Below, in pieces: positions 1-7,561 of a stretch of 23,329 nucleotides of DNA (positions are counted from its first letter, which is position 1; the number at the start of each line of letters is the position of its first letter). The notes under the pieces were generated by a model. The model was not told the origin of the DNA. It did not search any database and saw only the letters and a program-made list of their open reading frames with translations. Source of the stretch: VFKI01 sp033762075. GTDB taxonomy: Bacteria; Pseudomonadota; Gammaproteobacteria; DSM-16500. A program made the position numbers and the translations under genes. The stretch covers positions 1 through 23,329 of the forward strand of contig JANRLY010000020.1 of the NCBI GenBank assembly GCA_033762075.1, written 5' to 3'.

Positions 1-59
1 CCACTGGTTTTTTTAATAGCAAATCCAGGTAAATTTAGGATATTATCCTTGCGGGGCAT
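1..59 (-). CDS. Transposase N-terminus (ISL3-like), partial
   Basis: An open frame begins at ATG 59 on the minus strand and runs off the window edge. The first 20 residues are MPRKDNILNLPGFAIKKTSG. A strong ribosome binding site (AAAGGAG, 66-72) sits 6 bases before the ATG, so this is a genuine translation start and not a chance frame. The 'ILNLPGF.IKK.SG' opening resembles the N-terminus of ISL3-family transposases as I remember them, and the terminal inverted repeat at 141 agrees. Nothing can be said about the catalytic DDE part, which would lie outside the window. Confidence 0.6.
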   Translation of the reverse strand, partial: MPRKDNILNLPGFAIKKTS

Positions 60-141
60 CTTTAATCTCCTTTCCCTCATCCAATCAATGAGTAAGGTAA
101 TCTAATTTTGATTAAAGTGCCCCCTTATGTGGGGAAGAGCC
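1..141 (-). mobile_element. ISL3-like insertion sequence, 5' terminal part (truncated by window)
   Basis: Read on the minus strand, the stretch starting at 141 is GGCTCTTCCCCACATAAGGG, and a transposase-like start codon follows about 80 bases further in (59). GGCTCTTC ends are typical of the ISL3 family (IS204/IS1001/IS1096/IS1165 group), which duplicates 8 bp of target. The 8 bases just outside the end (142-149, GTTCCTTT) would then be one copy of the target duplication; the other copy is outside the window. The rest of the element lies left of position 1, so neither length nor intactness can be judged. The family call rests on the end sequence and the first 20 residues of the protein. Confidence 0.68.
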
Positions 142-214
142 GTTCCTTTTCAATGAGAATCCCGTAGGCTAATCTTTCGATCATAATAACGTCAAGTAAT
201 TTAAGGAAAATCAA

Positions 215-649
215 ATGAGAAAAAAATTATCTACACTCTTCTTCATTATGCTCATGATTTCAGGACACACCTTTGCAGCACCAAATGATTTAATGCAATG
301 CACAGTAGAAGCTAAAACTCTTGATACTCCTTCGTGGGATAGACATCAATTCATCCAATTAAATATTCACTTCTCAGGCTTCCCGACAGACTCCTCTGGC
401 AAAATCAATATGTTCGGTCGATTATTTACAAAAGAACCTATTACATCCCAATCATTTTGGACTGATCAACCTAATTTGGAATTTATAGTTAACGATAACG
501 CAAGTACTTTTTCTGGCAACGTTGATGCTAAAACTGGCTCTGGCTCAATAATAATAGGCGCACAACTCAATGGTGACTCATTACACGTTGGCGATAATCC
601 ATTGCAAGTTTTAATTTTAAATGGATTTGTTCAATGCACACCAGCATAA
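215..649 (+). CDS. Small exported protein of unknown function
   Basis: The 144-aa protein starts with a clear Sec signal peptide: MRKK, a hydrophobic core (residues 5-16), then a likely signal peptidase I site after T-F-A at residue 21. The start ATG is preceded by AAGGA (203-207) at good spacing. The mature part is about 123 residues, rich in beta-prone and polar residues, with only two cysteines (29 and 141), one near each end, which could form a disulphide in the periplasm or outside the cell. There is no lipobox, no membrane segment after the signal, and no recognisable catalytic motif. It lies just downstream of the IS end, so part of its original promoter region may have been displaced by the insertion. 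I do not recognise the family. Confidence 0.85.
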   Translation: MRKKLSTLFFIMLMISGHTFAAPNDLMQCTVEAKTLDTPSWDRHQFIQLNIHFSGFPTDSSGKINMFGRLFTKEPITSQSFWTDQPNLEFIVNDNASTFSGNVDAKTGSGSIIIGAQLNGDSLHVGDNPLQVLILNGFVQCTPA

Positions 650-662
650 AGTGATCTTACTG

Positions 663-1196
663 ATGACTACACTTCAACTCAAAAAAGTTCAACAAACTGA
701 AAGCGAAATTGATTTTTATTATACATTGCTAAAACGCTGTGGCGTGCATATGTATCAAACGCTCAAGCTAGAACACTGGTATCCTTATATGGATAAAGAA
801 ACCTTTAAAAATAAAATTAAAGACAAACAAATGTATGGTGTTTTTAAAAATAACCTACCTATCGCAACCTTTAATTTAACGACACAACCGAGAGACTATT
901 ACTCTGAGTCCCTCTGGAATACTCCCGCTGAAAAAGCCTTATATTTTGGACAGTTTGGCATTGATCCAGATTATCAAAAAGGCGGCATTGGACAATGGTG
1001 TATTGAACAAGTCGAAGAGATTGCACGGCAATTAGATTGCGCAGCTGTTCGATTCGATGGATTATTAATGCATCCCTGGTTAAAGCATTTTTATATGAAA
1101 CTCGGCTATCAACCTTGCGGTATCGTTAAACCAGGAAAATGGGAATTATTGTGCTTTGATAAGCAACTCAAAGATAAAGTGGAAAAATGTGAATAA
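663..1196 (+). CDS. GNAT-family N-acetyltransferase
   Basis: A cytosolic GNAT-fold acyl-CoA-dependent acetyltransferase of unknown substrate. With the chosen start (ATG 663) it is 177 aa. An in-frame ATG at 621 would give 191 aa but would overlap the preceding gene by 29 bases and has no Shine-Dalgarno, so I prefer 663, which has a weak AAGTGA upstream. Numbered from 621, motif A is visible as F-G-I-D-P-D-Y-Q-K-G-G-I-G (residues 112-124), the Q/R-x-x-G-x-G pyrophosphate loop that binds acetyl-CoA. The usual C-terminal FY.KLGY motif B follows at about 157-163. The gene follows the exported protein with a 13-base gap and may be cotranscribed. Substrate cannot be predicted from sequence. Confidence 0.85.
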   Translation: MTTLQLKKVQQTESEIDFYYTLLKRCGVHMYQTLKLEHWYPYMDKETFKNKIKDKQMYGVFKNNLPIATFNLTTQPRDYYSESLWNTPAEKALYFGQFGIDPDYQKGGIGQWCIEQVEEIARQLDCAAVRFDGLLMHPWLKHFYMKLGYQPCGIVKPGKWELLCFDKQLKDKVEKCE

Positions 1197-1252
1197 TAAA
1201 AATATACTCCTGGAGTGTTTAATCACGGAAATTTTGCACAAGGAATTCAGTC

Positions 1253-1720
1253 ATGGATATGACATATCAAAATACACAAAAGTTTTTGCTTCCCTTATTT
1301 AAGATCGCCAAAGATATTACCAGTGACAGTTTGAGCCTGATAAAAGTCATAGAAGAACTCTCATTAAGAGACTCTCGAGAGATTACTTATAAAAAAGCAT
1401 TAGTCAGTATAGCATCGGATAGATTATCAAAAAGCATCTCAGACATCGAAAATCATTACAGCGCACTTCATGATACCCGCTTGAATATGTGTGATGGCTT
1501 TAGGTTGGCACGGACGATAAAGCATTTCCTTTTAATGATAAACGGGATACAAGAACTTGGCCTACAATTGGACGCGCTTCCATTTTCCAGTGAAATCACT
1601 CGCGTTTTTCACTTTTTCGATTCACAATTGACCAATTACATTAGCGGCCAACTCACCAATGAACTGAGCACGCCGGAACCACCTCAGTCACAGAGAACGG
1701 CCCAAACAATGTTTAGATAA
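1253..1720 (+). CDS. Hypothetical helical protein
   Basis: A 155-aa protein beginning at ATG 1253, with AAGGAA (1240-1245) 7 bases upstream; a second ATG at 1259 would remove only two residues. The sequence looks mostly alpha-helical, with leucine/isoleucine-rich amphipathic stretches, no signal peptide, no convincing membrane segment, and a single cysteine near the middle. The C-terminus is polar and proline-rich (from about residue 140). It is separated from its neighbours by 56 and 46 bases on the same strand. I recognise no family. Its place among small host-interaction-type genes hints at a lineage-specific protein, but nothing in the sequence gives a role. Confidence 0.75.
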   Translation: MDMTYQNTQKFLLPLFKIAKDITSDSLSLIKVIEELSLRDSREITYKKALVSIASDRLSKSISDIENHYSALHDTRLNMCDGFRLARTIKHFLLMINGIQELGLQLDALPFSSEITRVFHFFDSQLTNYISGQLTNELSTPEPPQSQRTAQTMFR

Positions 1721-1766
1721 AAGAAAACAGGTATAATCTTAAAATTCATGTGTGAGAGGTATATAT

Positions 1767-2213
1767 ATGCTTTGGGTTATCAGTACTGATTCAAACACTT
1801 GCCGCATCTACAGCTACAAAAAAAGCCCCGCAGAACTCATCATGCTCAAAGAAATTTTGCACCCTGAAAATAAGTTAAGAAAACAAGATTTAGTCTCAGA
1901 CAAACCCGGTCACTTTAAAACAAAAGGCCCTAGTCACGGCGCTTTCATCCCCTCCTCTGATCCCAAAGAAGTTAAGATTGATACTTTTTCACGACAAATT
2001 GCTGAAGAATTAGATAAAGGCAGAGTCAATCAAAGCTACAAACAATTCATCCTGATCGCACCGCCACATGTGAATGGGTTACTCAATCAACACTTCAATA
2101 AACATGTGAAAAGCTTGCTATACAAAGCCATCCAAAAAGACGTCCTGCATTTATCGCAACAAGAATTATTGACGTTTCTGTCTGAGCATGCAAAATTCCA
2201 AGATGATCCGTAA
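1767..2213 (+). CDS. Host attachment family protein
   Basis: The 148-aa product resembles the Pfam 'Host_attach' family (proteins annotated as 'required for attachment to host cells', found in many proteobacteria). Supporting features are the opening MLWVISTDSNTCRIY, a central 'P...GHFKTKG..SHGAF' region, then 'F.R.IAEELDKGR....Y.QFILIAPPHVNGLL', and a helical end. I place the start at ATG 1767 because GAGAGGT (1754-1760) lies 6 bases upstream; a GTG at 1752 is in frame but would overlap this ribosome binding site. No signal peptide is present, so a direct surface role is doubtful; the family name reflects an early phenotype and the biochemical function is not established. It is convergent with the next gene, 10 bases away. 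Confidence 0.75.
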   Translation: MLWVISTDSNTCRIYSYKKSPAELIMLKEILHPENKLRKQDLVSDKPGHFKTKGPSHGAFIPSSDPKEVKIDTFSRQIAEELDKGRVNQSYKQFILIAPPHVNGLLNQHFNKHVKSLLYKAIQKDVLHLSQQELLTFLSEHAKFQDDP

Positions 2214-2228
2214 TAAAACTGGATCATC
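2202..2228. terminator. Hairpin shared by two convergent genes, possible bidirectional terminator
   Basis: A perfect 8-bp inverted repeat (GATGATCC at 2202-2209 and GGATCATC at 2221-2228) with an 11-base loop spans the stop codons of both convergent genes. On the plus strand it is followed by CTGCTTTGGATTTTT and on the minus strand by TTTGGAATTTT, so the U-tracts are imperfect. It could end transcription from both sides, or simply protect 3' ends. Confidence 0.35.
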
Positions 2229-2541
2229 CTGCTTTGGATTTTTCCTGGTGTTGAGATGAATCATTGCCATAAATTGTTGTCGGAATCCCATTGTCCGTCA
2301 AGTGATAAATCAGTGGCAAGAATAATAAAAAAATTCCAGAAAAAAACATAAAAAAAACTTTGCTTAGTGGGTTTGCAAGCGGATTCGTTCTATATTGAAC
2401 AAATCGAATCACAGAGGAAAATAAAAAACTCATACCAACGATAAAAGATGCACTGGCGAGAAACCCTGATGCTAAAACAACCGGCACCATTAAATTATTC
2501 GCAACATCACCTATGCCATGCAAAAGATGTTCTGTAGTCAT
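2224..2541 (-). CDS. Small two-helix inner-membrane protein, DotV/IcmD/IcmC-like
   Basis: A 105-aa protein with two hydrophobic segments (about residues 17-47 and 61-79), a short polar link and a polar tail. The pattern 'FIVGMSFLFSSVIRFVQY', then NP (53-54), P58, then 'VFFMFFSGIFLLFLP' matches the layout of small Dot/Icm type IVB secretion membrane proteins (DotV, IcmD/DotP, IcmC/DotE), in which G..F......F/Y......NP...P is followed by a second helix ending in FLP. This family call is inferred from pattern memory, not from a search. The gene overlaps the end of lspA by ATGA, so it is translationally coupled to the ileS-lspA operon. No signal peptide cleavage site is evident. The alternative is an unrelated small membrane protein. 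Confidence 0.5.
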   Translation of the reverse strand: MTTEHLLHGIGDVANNLMVPVVLASGFLASASFIVGMSFLFSSVIRFVQYRTNPLANPLSKVFFMFFSGIFLLFLPLIYHLTDNGIPTTIYGNDSSQHQEKSKAG

Positions 2542-3017
2542 TTTTTATTTCTCTGTAAAAAAAGAGCATCGACAAATAACAAAAGTGCGCCCAAACAAAT
2601 CGCGCTATCTGCTAAATTAAATGTCGGAAAATGTGAATATTTATAATAAAAATCTAAGAAATCGATCACATGGCCATACACGAGACGATCCCATAAATTG
2701 CCTAAGGAACCACCCATAATAAAAGCTAATGCAATACACACTACTGCTTGCGCTGCACGTAATCGTGTCAGCGCGAAAAGAATCGCAACATTCACTAAAA
2801 TGGCTAAACTGCCGAACATCCATGTCTGCCAGCCTGAAGCATGAGCAAATAAACTAAATGCAGCGCCTCGATTGTAAGCAAGCGATAAATTAAAATAATC
2901 CATCACATGGAGCCAATCCCCTGGTGAGAAAGTTTGCAATATATAATATTTACTTAAGCGATCGAGCAATAAAACAACCACAGCAATCCACAGCCAACGC
3001 AATCCGGAATTACGCAT
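2538..3017 (-). CDS. lspA: Lipoprotein signal peptidase (signal peptidase II)
   Basis: An inner-membrane aspartyl protease that removes signal peptides from diacylglyceryl-modified prolipoproteins. With ATG 3017 the protein is 159 aa, the usual family length. The start is supported by GAGGAG just upstream (inside the end of ileS, with which it overlaps by 8 bases); an upstream in-frame ATG at 3098 lies within ileS and adds residues foreign to LspA. Visible family features are four hydrophobic segments, the N-R-G-A-A-F-S motif (49-55), G-N-L-W-D-R (106-111), the catalytic Asp of V-I-D-F (D119) and the second catalytic Asp in F-N-L-A-D-S-A-I (D137). The ileS-lspA order is the standard gammaproteobacterial arrangement, but the usual fkpB/ispH do not follow here. 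Confidence 0.96.
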   Translation of the reverse strand: MRNSGLRWLWIAVVVLLLDRLSKYYILQTFSPGDWLHVMDYFNLSLAYNRGAAFSLFAHASGWQTWMFGSLAILVNVAILFALTRLRAAQAVVCIALAFIMGGSLGNLWDRLVYGHVIDFLDFYYKYSHFPTFNLADSAICLGALLLFVDALFLQRNKK

Positions 3018-5814
3018 AATAACGCTCCTCACCTTCTGTTGTGATATTGGTCGCACACCGTTCACAAATTTCTGGATGTTCACGCACCATCCCAACATCT
3101 GCTCGACGATGCCAACAGCGCGTGCATTTTGGATCAGTCAACGCTGTGACACGCAATTTTAGTCCAGGCACAGAAGTTTCAACGGCATCTGACATTTGAT
3201 CTGACAGTGGCAAAACATCAGCACGTGATGTAATTAACACAAAACGTAGTTCATCTGACAAAGCTTCTAATGTTTCCTTCAAAGTAGGGTCACAGAATAA
3301 TTGCACATGCGCTTCCAGCGCAGAACCCAAAACACCCGCTTTACGTTGCATTTCAATTTCACGATTAGCCTCATCCCGCACTAAACGAATCGTTTCCCAG
3401 AAATTTTGATCCATTGTTTGATCAGTCAGCTCGGGTAATTCTTCGTACCACGTTTCAAGAAAAACAGATTCGACACGTTCACCAGGCATATATTGCCAAA
3501 TTTCTTCAGCCGTGAAAGTTAAAATTGGCGCTAACCAACGCACTAATGCTTCAGCCAAATGATAAATAGCCGTTTGAGCAGAACGACGCGCCAAACTATT
3601 AGCAGGTGTTGTATATTGACGATCTTTAATTACATCTAAATAAAAACTACCTAAATCAATCGCACAAAAATGATGCATCTTTTGCACGACGACATGGAGC
3701 TGACCACTTTCATACGCAGCAATAATTTCATTTTGCAAAACACGCGCACGATCAACAATCCAACGATCTAACGCCAACATCTTTTTTGTGGGAACAAGGT
3801 TTTGCTTTGGATCAAAACCACTAAGATTCGCCAATAAAAATCGTGCTGTGTTACGAATGCGGCGATAAGTCTCTGAATTGCGTTTTAAGATTTCATCTGA
3901 GATAGCCATCTCAGTGCGATAATCTGTCGCAGCCACCCACAAACGTAAAACATCAGCACCTAATGTATCAATAATTTTTTCTGGTGCAATCACATTGCCT
4001 AATGATTTTGACATTTTACGACCCTGCGGATCGACAACAATACCATGCGTCAATACTGTTTTGTATGGCGCACATTGATTCATCGCCATGGAGGTTAACA
4101 ACGCCGTTTGAAACCATCCGCGGTGTTGATCTGATCCTTCAAGATACATATCGGCAGGAAATGCTAGATCAGGATTGCGACGTAAAACCGCTTGATGCGT
4201 TACGCCTGAATCAAACCATACATCTAAAACATCTTTTGATTTGACATAATGCTCTGCATCTTTGCCTAACCATTCTTTAATATCTAAATTGTGCCAAGCT
4301 TCCATATGATTTTTTTCGACGAGGTCAGCAATTTTTTTCATTAATTTTTGCGAATCTGGATGCGGTAATGCTGTTTCTTTATGTAAAAATAAAGGAATTG
4401 GAACACCCCATGTGCGCTGACGCGAAATACACCAGTCAGGACGATTTTCTAGCATCGCACGCATACGATTTTCACCTGAGGCAGGCATCCATTTTACTTC
4501 TTTCGTGGCAGCCAATGCATTTTTGCGTAATTGATTTTTTTCCATGCTGATAAACCATTGCGGTGTTGCACGGAAAATAAGTGGCGTTTTATGGCGCCAA
4601 CAGTGTGGATAACTGTGAGAGATTTTCGCTTGATGCAGAAGCACACCGCGATTTTCGAGTTCAGTTAAAATGACAGCATTGGCTTTATTGACATGCAATC
4701 CTGCGACTAAAGAAACAGAATCATGAAAACATCCACTATCTGCAACCGGATTATCTAAAGGTAAATTGTATTTTTGCCCCATCGCATAATCATCAACACC
4801 GTGTGCTGGTGCTGTATGGACTGCACCTGTACCCGCCTCAACCGTTACATGCTCACCCAATACGACTGGCAAAACACGTTCGTAAAAAGGATGCTCTAAA
4901 GAAATATTTTCTAAATCTTTTCCATGAATTTCTGTCAACAAATCAAAATTTGTTACACCATAACGCTGCATGACAGCTTCAAGTAAAGGTTGTGCAATCA
5001 ATAAAGCTTCATTACCTACTTGAACGAGCGCATACAAAATCTCTGGATGCAATGCAACAGCTTGGCTCGCAGGCAATGTCCAAGGAGTTGTTGTCCAAAT
5101 AGGAATATAAATTTGCGCAATTTTTTTTGAAACGCGAAATCGTTTAATGAAATCTGCTGGATCTATAATACGATAACGCACGTCAATGGCTGGAGAAGTT
5201 TTATCAGCATATTCGATTTCCGCTTCAGCTAATGCTGATGCACAATCGAGACACCAATAAACTGGTTTATAACCTTGCTGGACATAGCCTTGTTCCATGA
5301 TTTTTGCGAAACTGCGCATAATATCTGCTTCAAATTTCGCATCCATTGTCGTGTAAGGATGCTGCCAATCCCCTAAAACACCTAAGCGAATAAATGCATC
5401 ACGTTGCAAATCAATTTGACTGTTCGCATAGGCTCGACATTCTGCACAAAATTCACTGGCAGAAATTTTTAAACCCGCTTTCCCCGTCTTTTGTTCGACT
5501 TTGTGCTCAATAGGCAACCCATGACAATCCCAGCCAGGCACATAAGGTGTATCAAAACCAGATAACGCACGCGATTTAATCATGACGTCTTTTAAAACTT
5601 TATTGACTGCATGACCCACATGAATTTGACCATTCGCATAAGGAGGACCATCATGCAAAATAAATTTTTTGCGTTTTTTACCTTGTTCACGCATCTTTTG
5701 ATATAAATCGATTTTTTCCCACTTCTCAAGAAGTTGTGGTTCTCGCTGACTGAGATTCGCTTTCATTGGGAATTCAGTTTCTGGTAAATTTAAAGTGTTT
5801 TTGTAATCAGTCAT
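3010..5814 (-). CDS. ileS: Isoleucyl-tRNA synthetase
   Basis: A class I aminoacyl-tRNA synthetase that charges tRNA-Ile in the cytosol. The 934-aa length is normal for the bacterial type. The ATP-binding signature is present as H-V-G-H (65-68) within PPYANGQIHVGH, and the second as K-M-S-K-S (600-604). The editing (CP1) domain includes W-T-T-T-P-W-T-L (240-247) and G-T-G-A-V-H-T-A-P-A-H-G (328-339). The C-terminal zinc finger has C897, C900, C917 and C920. The start ATG is preceded by AGAGAGGT. It is followed by lspA with an 8-base overlap and preceded by ribF, separated by a large palindromic repeat. No sign of truncation or frameshift. Confidence 0.98.
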   Translation of the reverse strand: MTDYKNTLNLPETEFPMKANLSQREPQLLEKWEKIDLYQKMREQGKKRKKFILHDGPPYANGQIHVGHAVNKVLKDVMIKSRALSGFDTPYVPGWDCHGLPIEHKVEQKTGKAGLKISASEFCAECRAYANSQIDLQRDAFIRLGVLGDWQHPYTTMDAKFEADIMRSFAKIMEQGYVQQGYKPVYWCLDCASALAEAEIEYADKTSPAIDVRYRIIDPADFIKRFRVSKKIAQIYIPIWTTTPWTLPASQAVALHPEILYALVQVGNEALLIAQPLLEAVMQRYGVTNFDLLTEIHGKDLENISLEHPFYERVLPVVLGEHVTVEAGTGAVHTAPAHGVDDYAMGQKYNLPLDNPVADSGCFHDSVSLVAGLHVNKANAVILTELENRGVLLHQAKISHSYPHCWRHKTPLIFRATPQWFISMEKNQLRKNALAATKEVKWMPASGENRMRAMLENRPDWCISRQRTWGVPIPLFLHKETALPHPDSQKLMKKIADLVEKNHMEAWHNLDIKEWLGKDAEHYVKSKDVLDVWFDSGVTHQAVLRRNPDLAFPADMYLEGSDQHRGWFQTALLTSMAMNQCAPYKTVLTHGIVVDPQGRKMSKSLGNVIAPEKIIDTLGADVLRLWVAATDYRTEMAISDEILKRNSETYRRIRNTARFLLANLSGFDPKQNLVPTKKMLALDRWIVDRARVLQNEIIAAYESGQLHVVVQKMHHFCAIDLGSFYLDVIKDRQYTTPANSLARRSAQTAIYHLAEALVRWLAPILTFTAEEIWQYMPGERVESVFLETWYEELPELTDQTMDQNFWETIRLVRDEANREIEMQRKAGVLGSALEAHVQLFCDPTLKETLEALSDELRFVLITSRADVLPLSDQMSDAVETSVPGLKLRVTALTDPKCTRCWHRRADVGMVREHPEICERCATNITTEGEERYYA

Positions 5815-5835
5815 CTTTACCTCTCTGTATTAATA

Positions 5836-5940
5836 CGTCATCGCGAGGCTACGAAGTCCCGGGCTTGATCCGGGATCAGCCGTGGCGATCCACAGCTTTT
5901 GGATTGCCACGCCCCAGCGCTTCGCGGGCTCGCAATGACG
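5836..5940. repeat. Nested palindromic repeat element between ribF and ileS
   Basis: The 105-bp element has imperfect outer arms of 21 bases (5836-5856 and 5920-5940; 17 of 21 positions match when one is reverse-complemented), beginning CGTCATCGCGAG and ending CTCGCAATGACG. Inside are two further hairpins: TCCCGG/CCGGGA (5857-5862/5870-5875) and CGTGGCGATCCA/TGGATTGCCACG (5881-5892/5900-5911, one mismatch). The RNA could fold as a three-way junction. It is more GC-rich than its surroundings and fills almost the whole gap between the ribF stop (5944) and the ileS ribosome binding site. It resembles the dispersed palindromic repeats with CGTCATTGCGAG ends found in many bacterial genomes. No second copy was seen in the window. 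Confidence 0.8.
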
Positions 5941-5943
5941 GAG

Positions 5944-6858
5944 CTATTCAAAATATCTCTTCGCAATTTCTGCATCCTTTCGAATTTGTTCTTTCAACAA
6001 ATCTAAATTTGCGAACCGCACTTCGTCACGTATTTTATGACAAAATTCGACTTGCACTCTTTTCCCATAAATCGTGCCGTTAAAATCAAACAAATGTACT
6101 TCAAGAATTTGTCGTGTACCATCGACTGTTGGACGCACACCGACATTTGCAACGCCAGGCAATCCTTTGGCTGCAATACCATGCAATTTAACGGCATACA
6201 CGCCACCCACAGGAAGAGCTCTTTTCCCTAAAAAAATATTTGCCGTTGGAAAGCCCAATAAACGACCGCGCTGTGCGCCGTACATCACGCGACCTGCAAT
6301 CATCCAAGGATAACCCAGATAGTGTTTTGCTTTTGCAAAATCATTTTCACTGAGACACTGCCGAATACAGGTACTACTGACGCGCTCATTTTCTAATATA
6401 AAAGGAGGCATCTCTTCAACAGTTAACTTTTTTTGCTGTTGCAGTAGGTGAATATCCCCTTCTCGCCCGCGACCAAAATGAAAATCATGGCCAACAATGA
6501 TATGTTGCGCACGCAAACCTTCCAGCAAAATGGTTTGGATAAATTGCTGCGCATTCAAATCAGCCATTGCTTGATTGAAATGGAGTAACACGACATAATC
6601 AATGCCGATTGTTTGCATCAATGCCAATTTTTCGCAAAATGAAGTCAGTCGCGGCTTTTTGATGCCACTGAAAAAGACTTGCGGTTGCGGCTCGAATGTC
6701 AGCACAATCGATGGCACATGGTGTGTGCGCGCATGTTGCGTGAGCTTATTCAATAAAGCTTGATGACCCAAATGCACGCCATCAAAATTGCCGATTGTGA
6801 CAACACCGCCTGACGGTACTTGCTTCAAATGTAAAATGCCGCGAATGAGTTGTGTCAT
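5944..6858 (-). CDS. ribF: Bifunctional riboflavin kinase/FAD synthetase
   Basis: It phosphorylates riboflavin to FMN and adenylylates FMN to FAD. I start it at ATG 6858, giving 304 aa, the normal length; the frame is open up to 6993 but the extra 45 residues are not RibF-like. The N-terminal FAD synthetase domain shows G-N-F-D-G-V-H-L-G-H (23-32) with the HxGH nucleotidyltransferase motif and S-S-T-C-I-R (161-166). The C-terminal riboflavin kinase domain shows G-F-P-T-A-N (202-207), G-V-A-N-V-G-V-R-P-T (235-244) and the catalytic Glu in E-V-H-L-F-D-F (E253). The Shine-Dalgarno is weak (TGAG). It heads the ribF-ileS-lspA operon, normally found with murJ and rpsT upstream, but here an unrelated gene separates it from murJ. 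Confidence 0.96.
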   Translation of the reverse strand: MTQLIRGILHLKQVPSGGVVTIGNFDGVHLGHQALLNKLTQHARTHHVPSIVLTFEPQPQVFFSGIKKPRLTSFCEKLALMQTIGIDYVVLLHFNQAMADLNAQQFIQTILLEGLRAQHIIVGHDFHFGRGREGDIHLLQQQKKLTVEEMPPFILENERVSSTCIRQCLSENDFAKAKHYLGYPWMIAGRVMYGAQRGRLLGFPTANIFLGKRALPVGGVYAVKLHGIAAKGLPGVANVGVRPTVDGTRQILEVHLFDFNGTIYGKRVQVEFCHKIRDEVRFANLDLLKEQIRKDAEIAKRYFE

Positions 6859-6897
6859 GATGTTAAACTCATTATCCCATGCTAAAATGTGTGGCTG

Positions 6898-6926
6898 ATT
6901 ATACGCAGATGCTCGTTGAATTGTAA
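6898..6926 (-). promoter_or_regulatory. Predicted sigma-70 promoter for ribF
   Basis: On the minus strand there is a perfect TATAAT (6898-6903), and 17 bases upstream a weak TTACAA (6921-6926). Transcription would start near 6891, giving a leader of about 33 bases before the chosen ribF ATG at 6858. This agrees with that start and argues against the longer frame, whose start would lie upstream of the promoter. Confidence 0.5.
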
Positions 6927-6937
6927 TGAGGTCAGTT

Positions 6938-7561
6938 ATGACAAGCGTAAGAAGACCCATCTTGGAAGGTCGGTCCCAAACAGACATCATCAAGAGCTTA
7001 TTCGCTCTCCAACATGGCTTTACGCCTCAAGATTTAAAAACACCTGTCGCCATAAAAGCGATCATCACGTATATGCTGCTCAGCCAAACGCGCGCAACCT
7101 CTATGGGCATCGAACCATTAAATGCCTTCACCAACGTCATCAACATCATTTGCACAAAATTGCAGTCTAGTACGCGCCCCGTCGATAAACAAAATTATGA
7201 ACACTACGACAACCTGACAACACCAAAACTCAAAGAAGTCACTCATTGGGAAGAAAAATGCGCCAACTTCTGGCAACGACTAGAAGACACGATTTCAAAT
7301 TTCCATGCATTTTGCCAAAAGCTTGCCTCCACTATGCATGAACCTGGCAGCCAGCAACCCTTGACAGTTCCTATCGAAATCACAAAAGCTTTAAATAAAT
7401 CCACCTACGAAATCGCTGAACTCATTCGCGAACGTTCAAAACATGAGACTAGTCTCAGTACCGATATTCGCGCAGGAGAATCTTTGGTGCCAGAACAATT
7501 GCGCGGCGAAGTGGTGCGTGCCCGTAAGAATATGCACAATGAATCACAGCGCATGGGATAG
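6938..7561 (+). CDS. Hypothetical protein between ribF and murJ
   Basis: A 207-aa protein on the opposite strand to both neighbours. I choose ATG 6938 because GAGGT (6928-6932) lies 5 bases upstream; an ATG at 6926 is in frame but overlaps that site. The protein looks soluble and mainly helical ('LTTPKLKEVTHWEEKCANFW...' onward), with no signal peptide or membrane segment and with a charged, arginine-rich end. The last 18 bases overlap the end of murJ in convergent orientation. I recognise no family. In other gammaproteobacteria murJ and ribF are adjacent, so this is a lineage-specific insertion into a conserved operon, which makes a secreted or host-directed role conceivable but unproven. 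Confidence 0.7.
   Translation: MTSVRRPILEGRSQTDIIKSLFALQHGFTPQDLKTPVAIKAIITYMLLSQTRATSMGIEPLNAFTNVINIICTKLQSSTRPVDKQNYEHYDNLTTPKLKEVTHWEEKCANFWQRLEDTISNFHAFCQKLASTMHEPGSQQPLTVPIEITKALNKSTYEIAELIRERSKHETSLSTDIRAGESLVPEQLRGEVVRARKNMHNESQRMG

Noticed and set aside
621..662. ATG 621 as start of the GNAT gene
   Set aside because: It overlaps the preceding gene, has no ribosome binding site, and the added residues are not part of the GNAT domain.
3984..4550. Plus-strand open frames inside ileS
   Set aside because: They lie opposite strongly conserved ileS coding sequence and have no ribosome binding sites or family resemblance.
5836..5940. CRISPR-like or riboswitch interpretation of the ribF-ileS repeat
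   Set aside because: There are no spaced direct repeats, and the fold does not show FMN-riboswitch or T-box features; it reads as a palindromic repeat.
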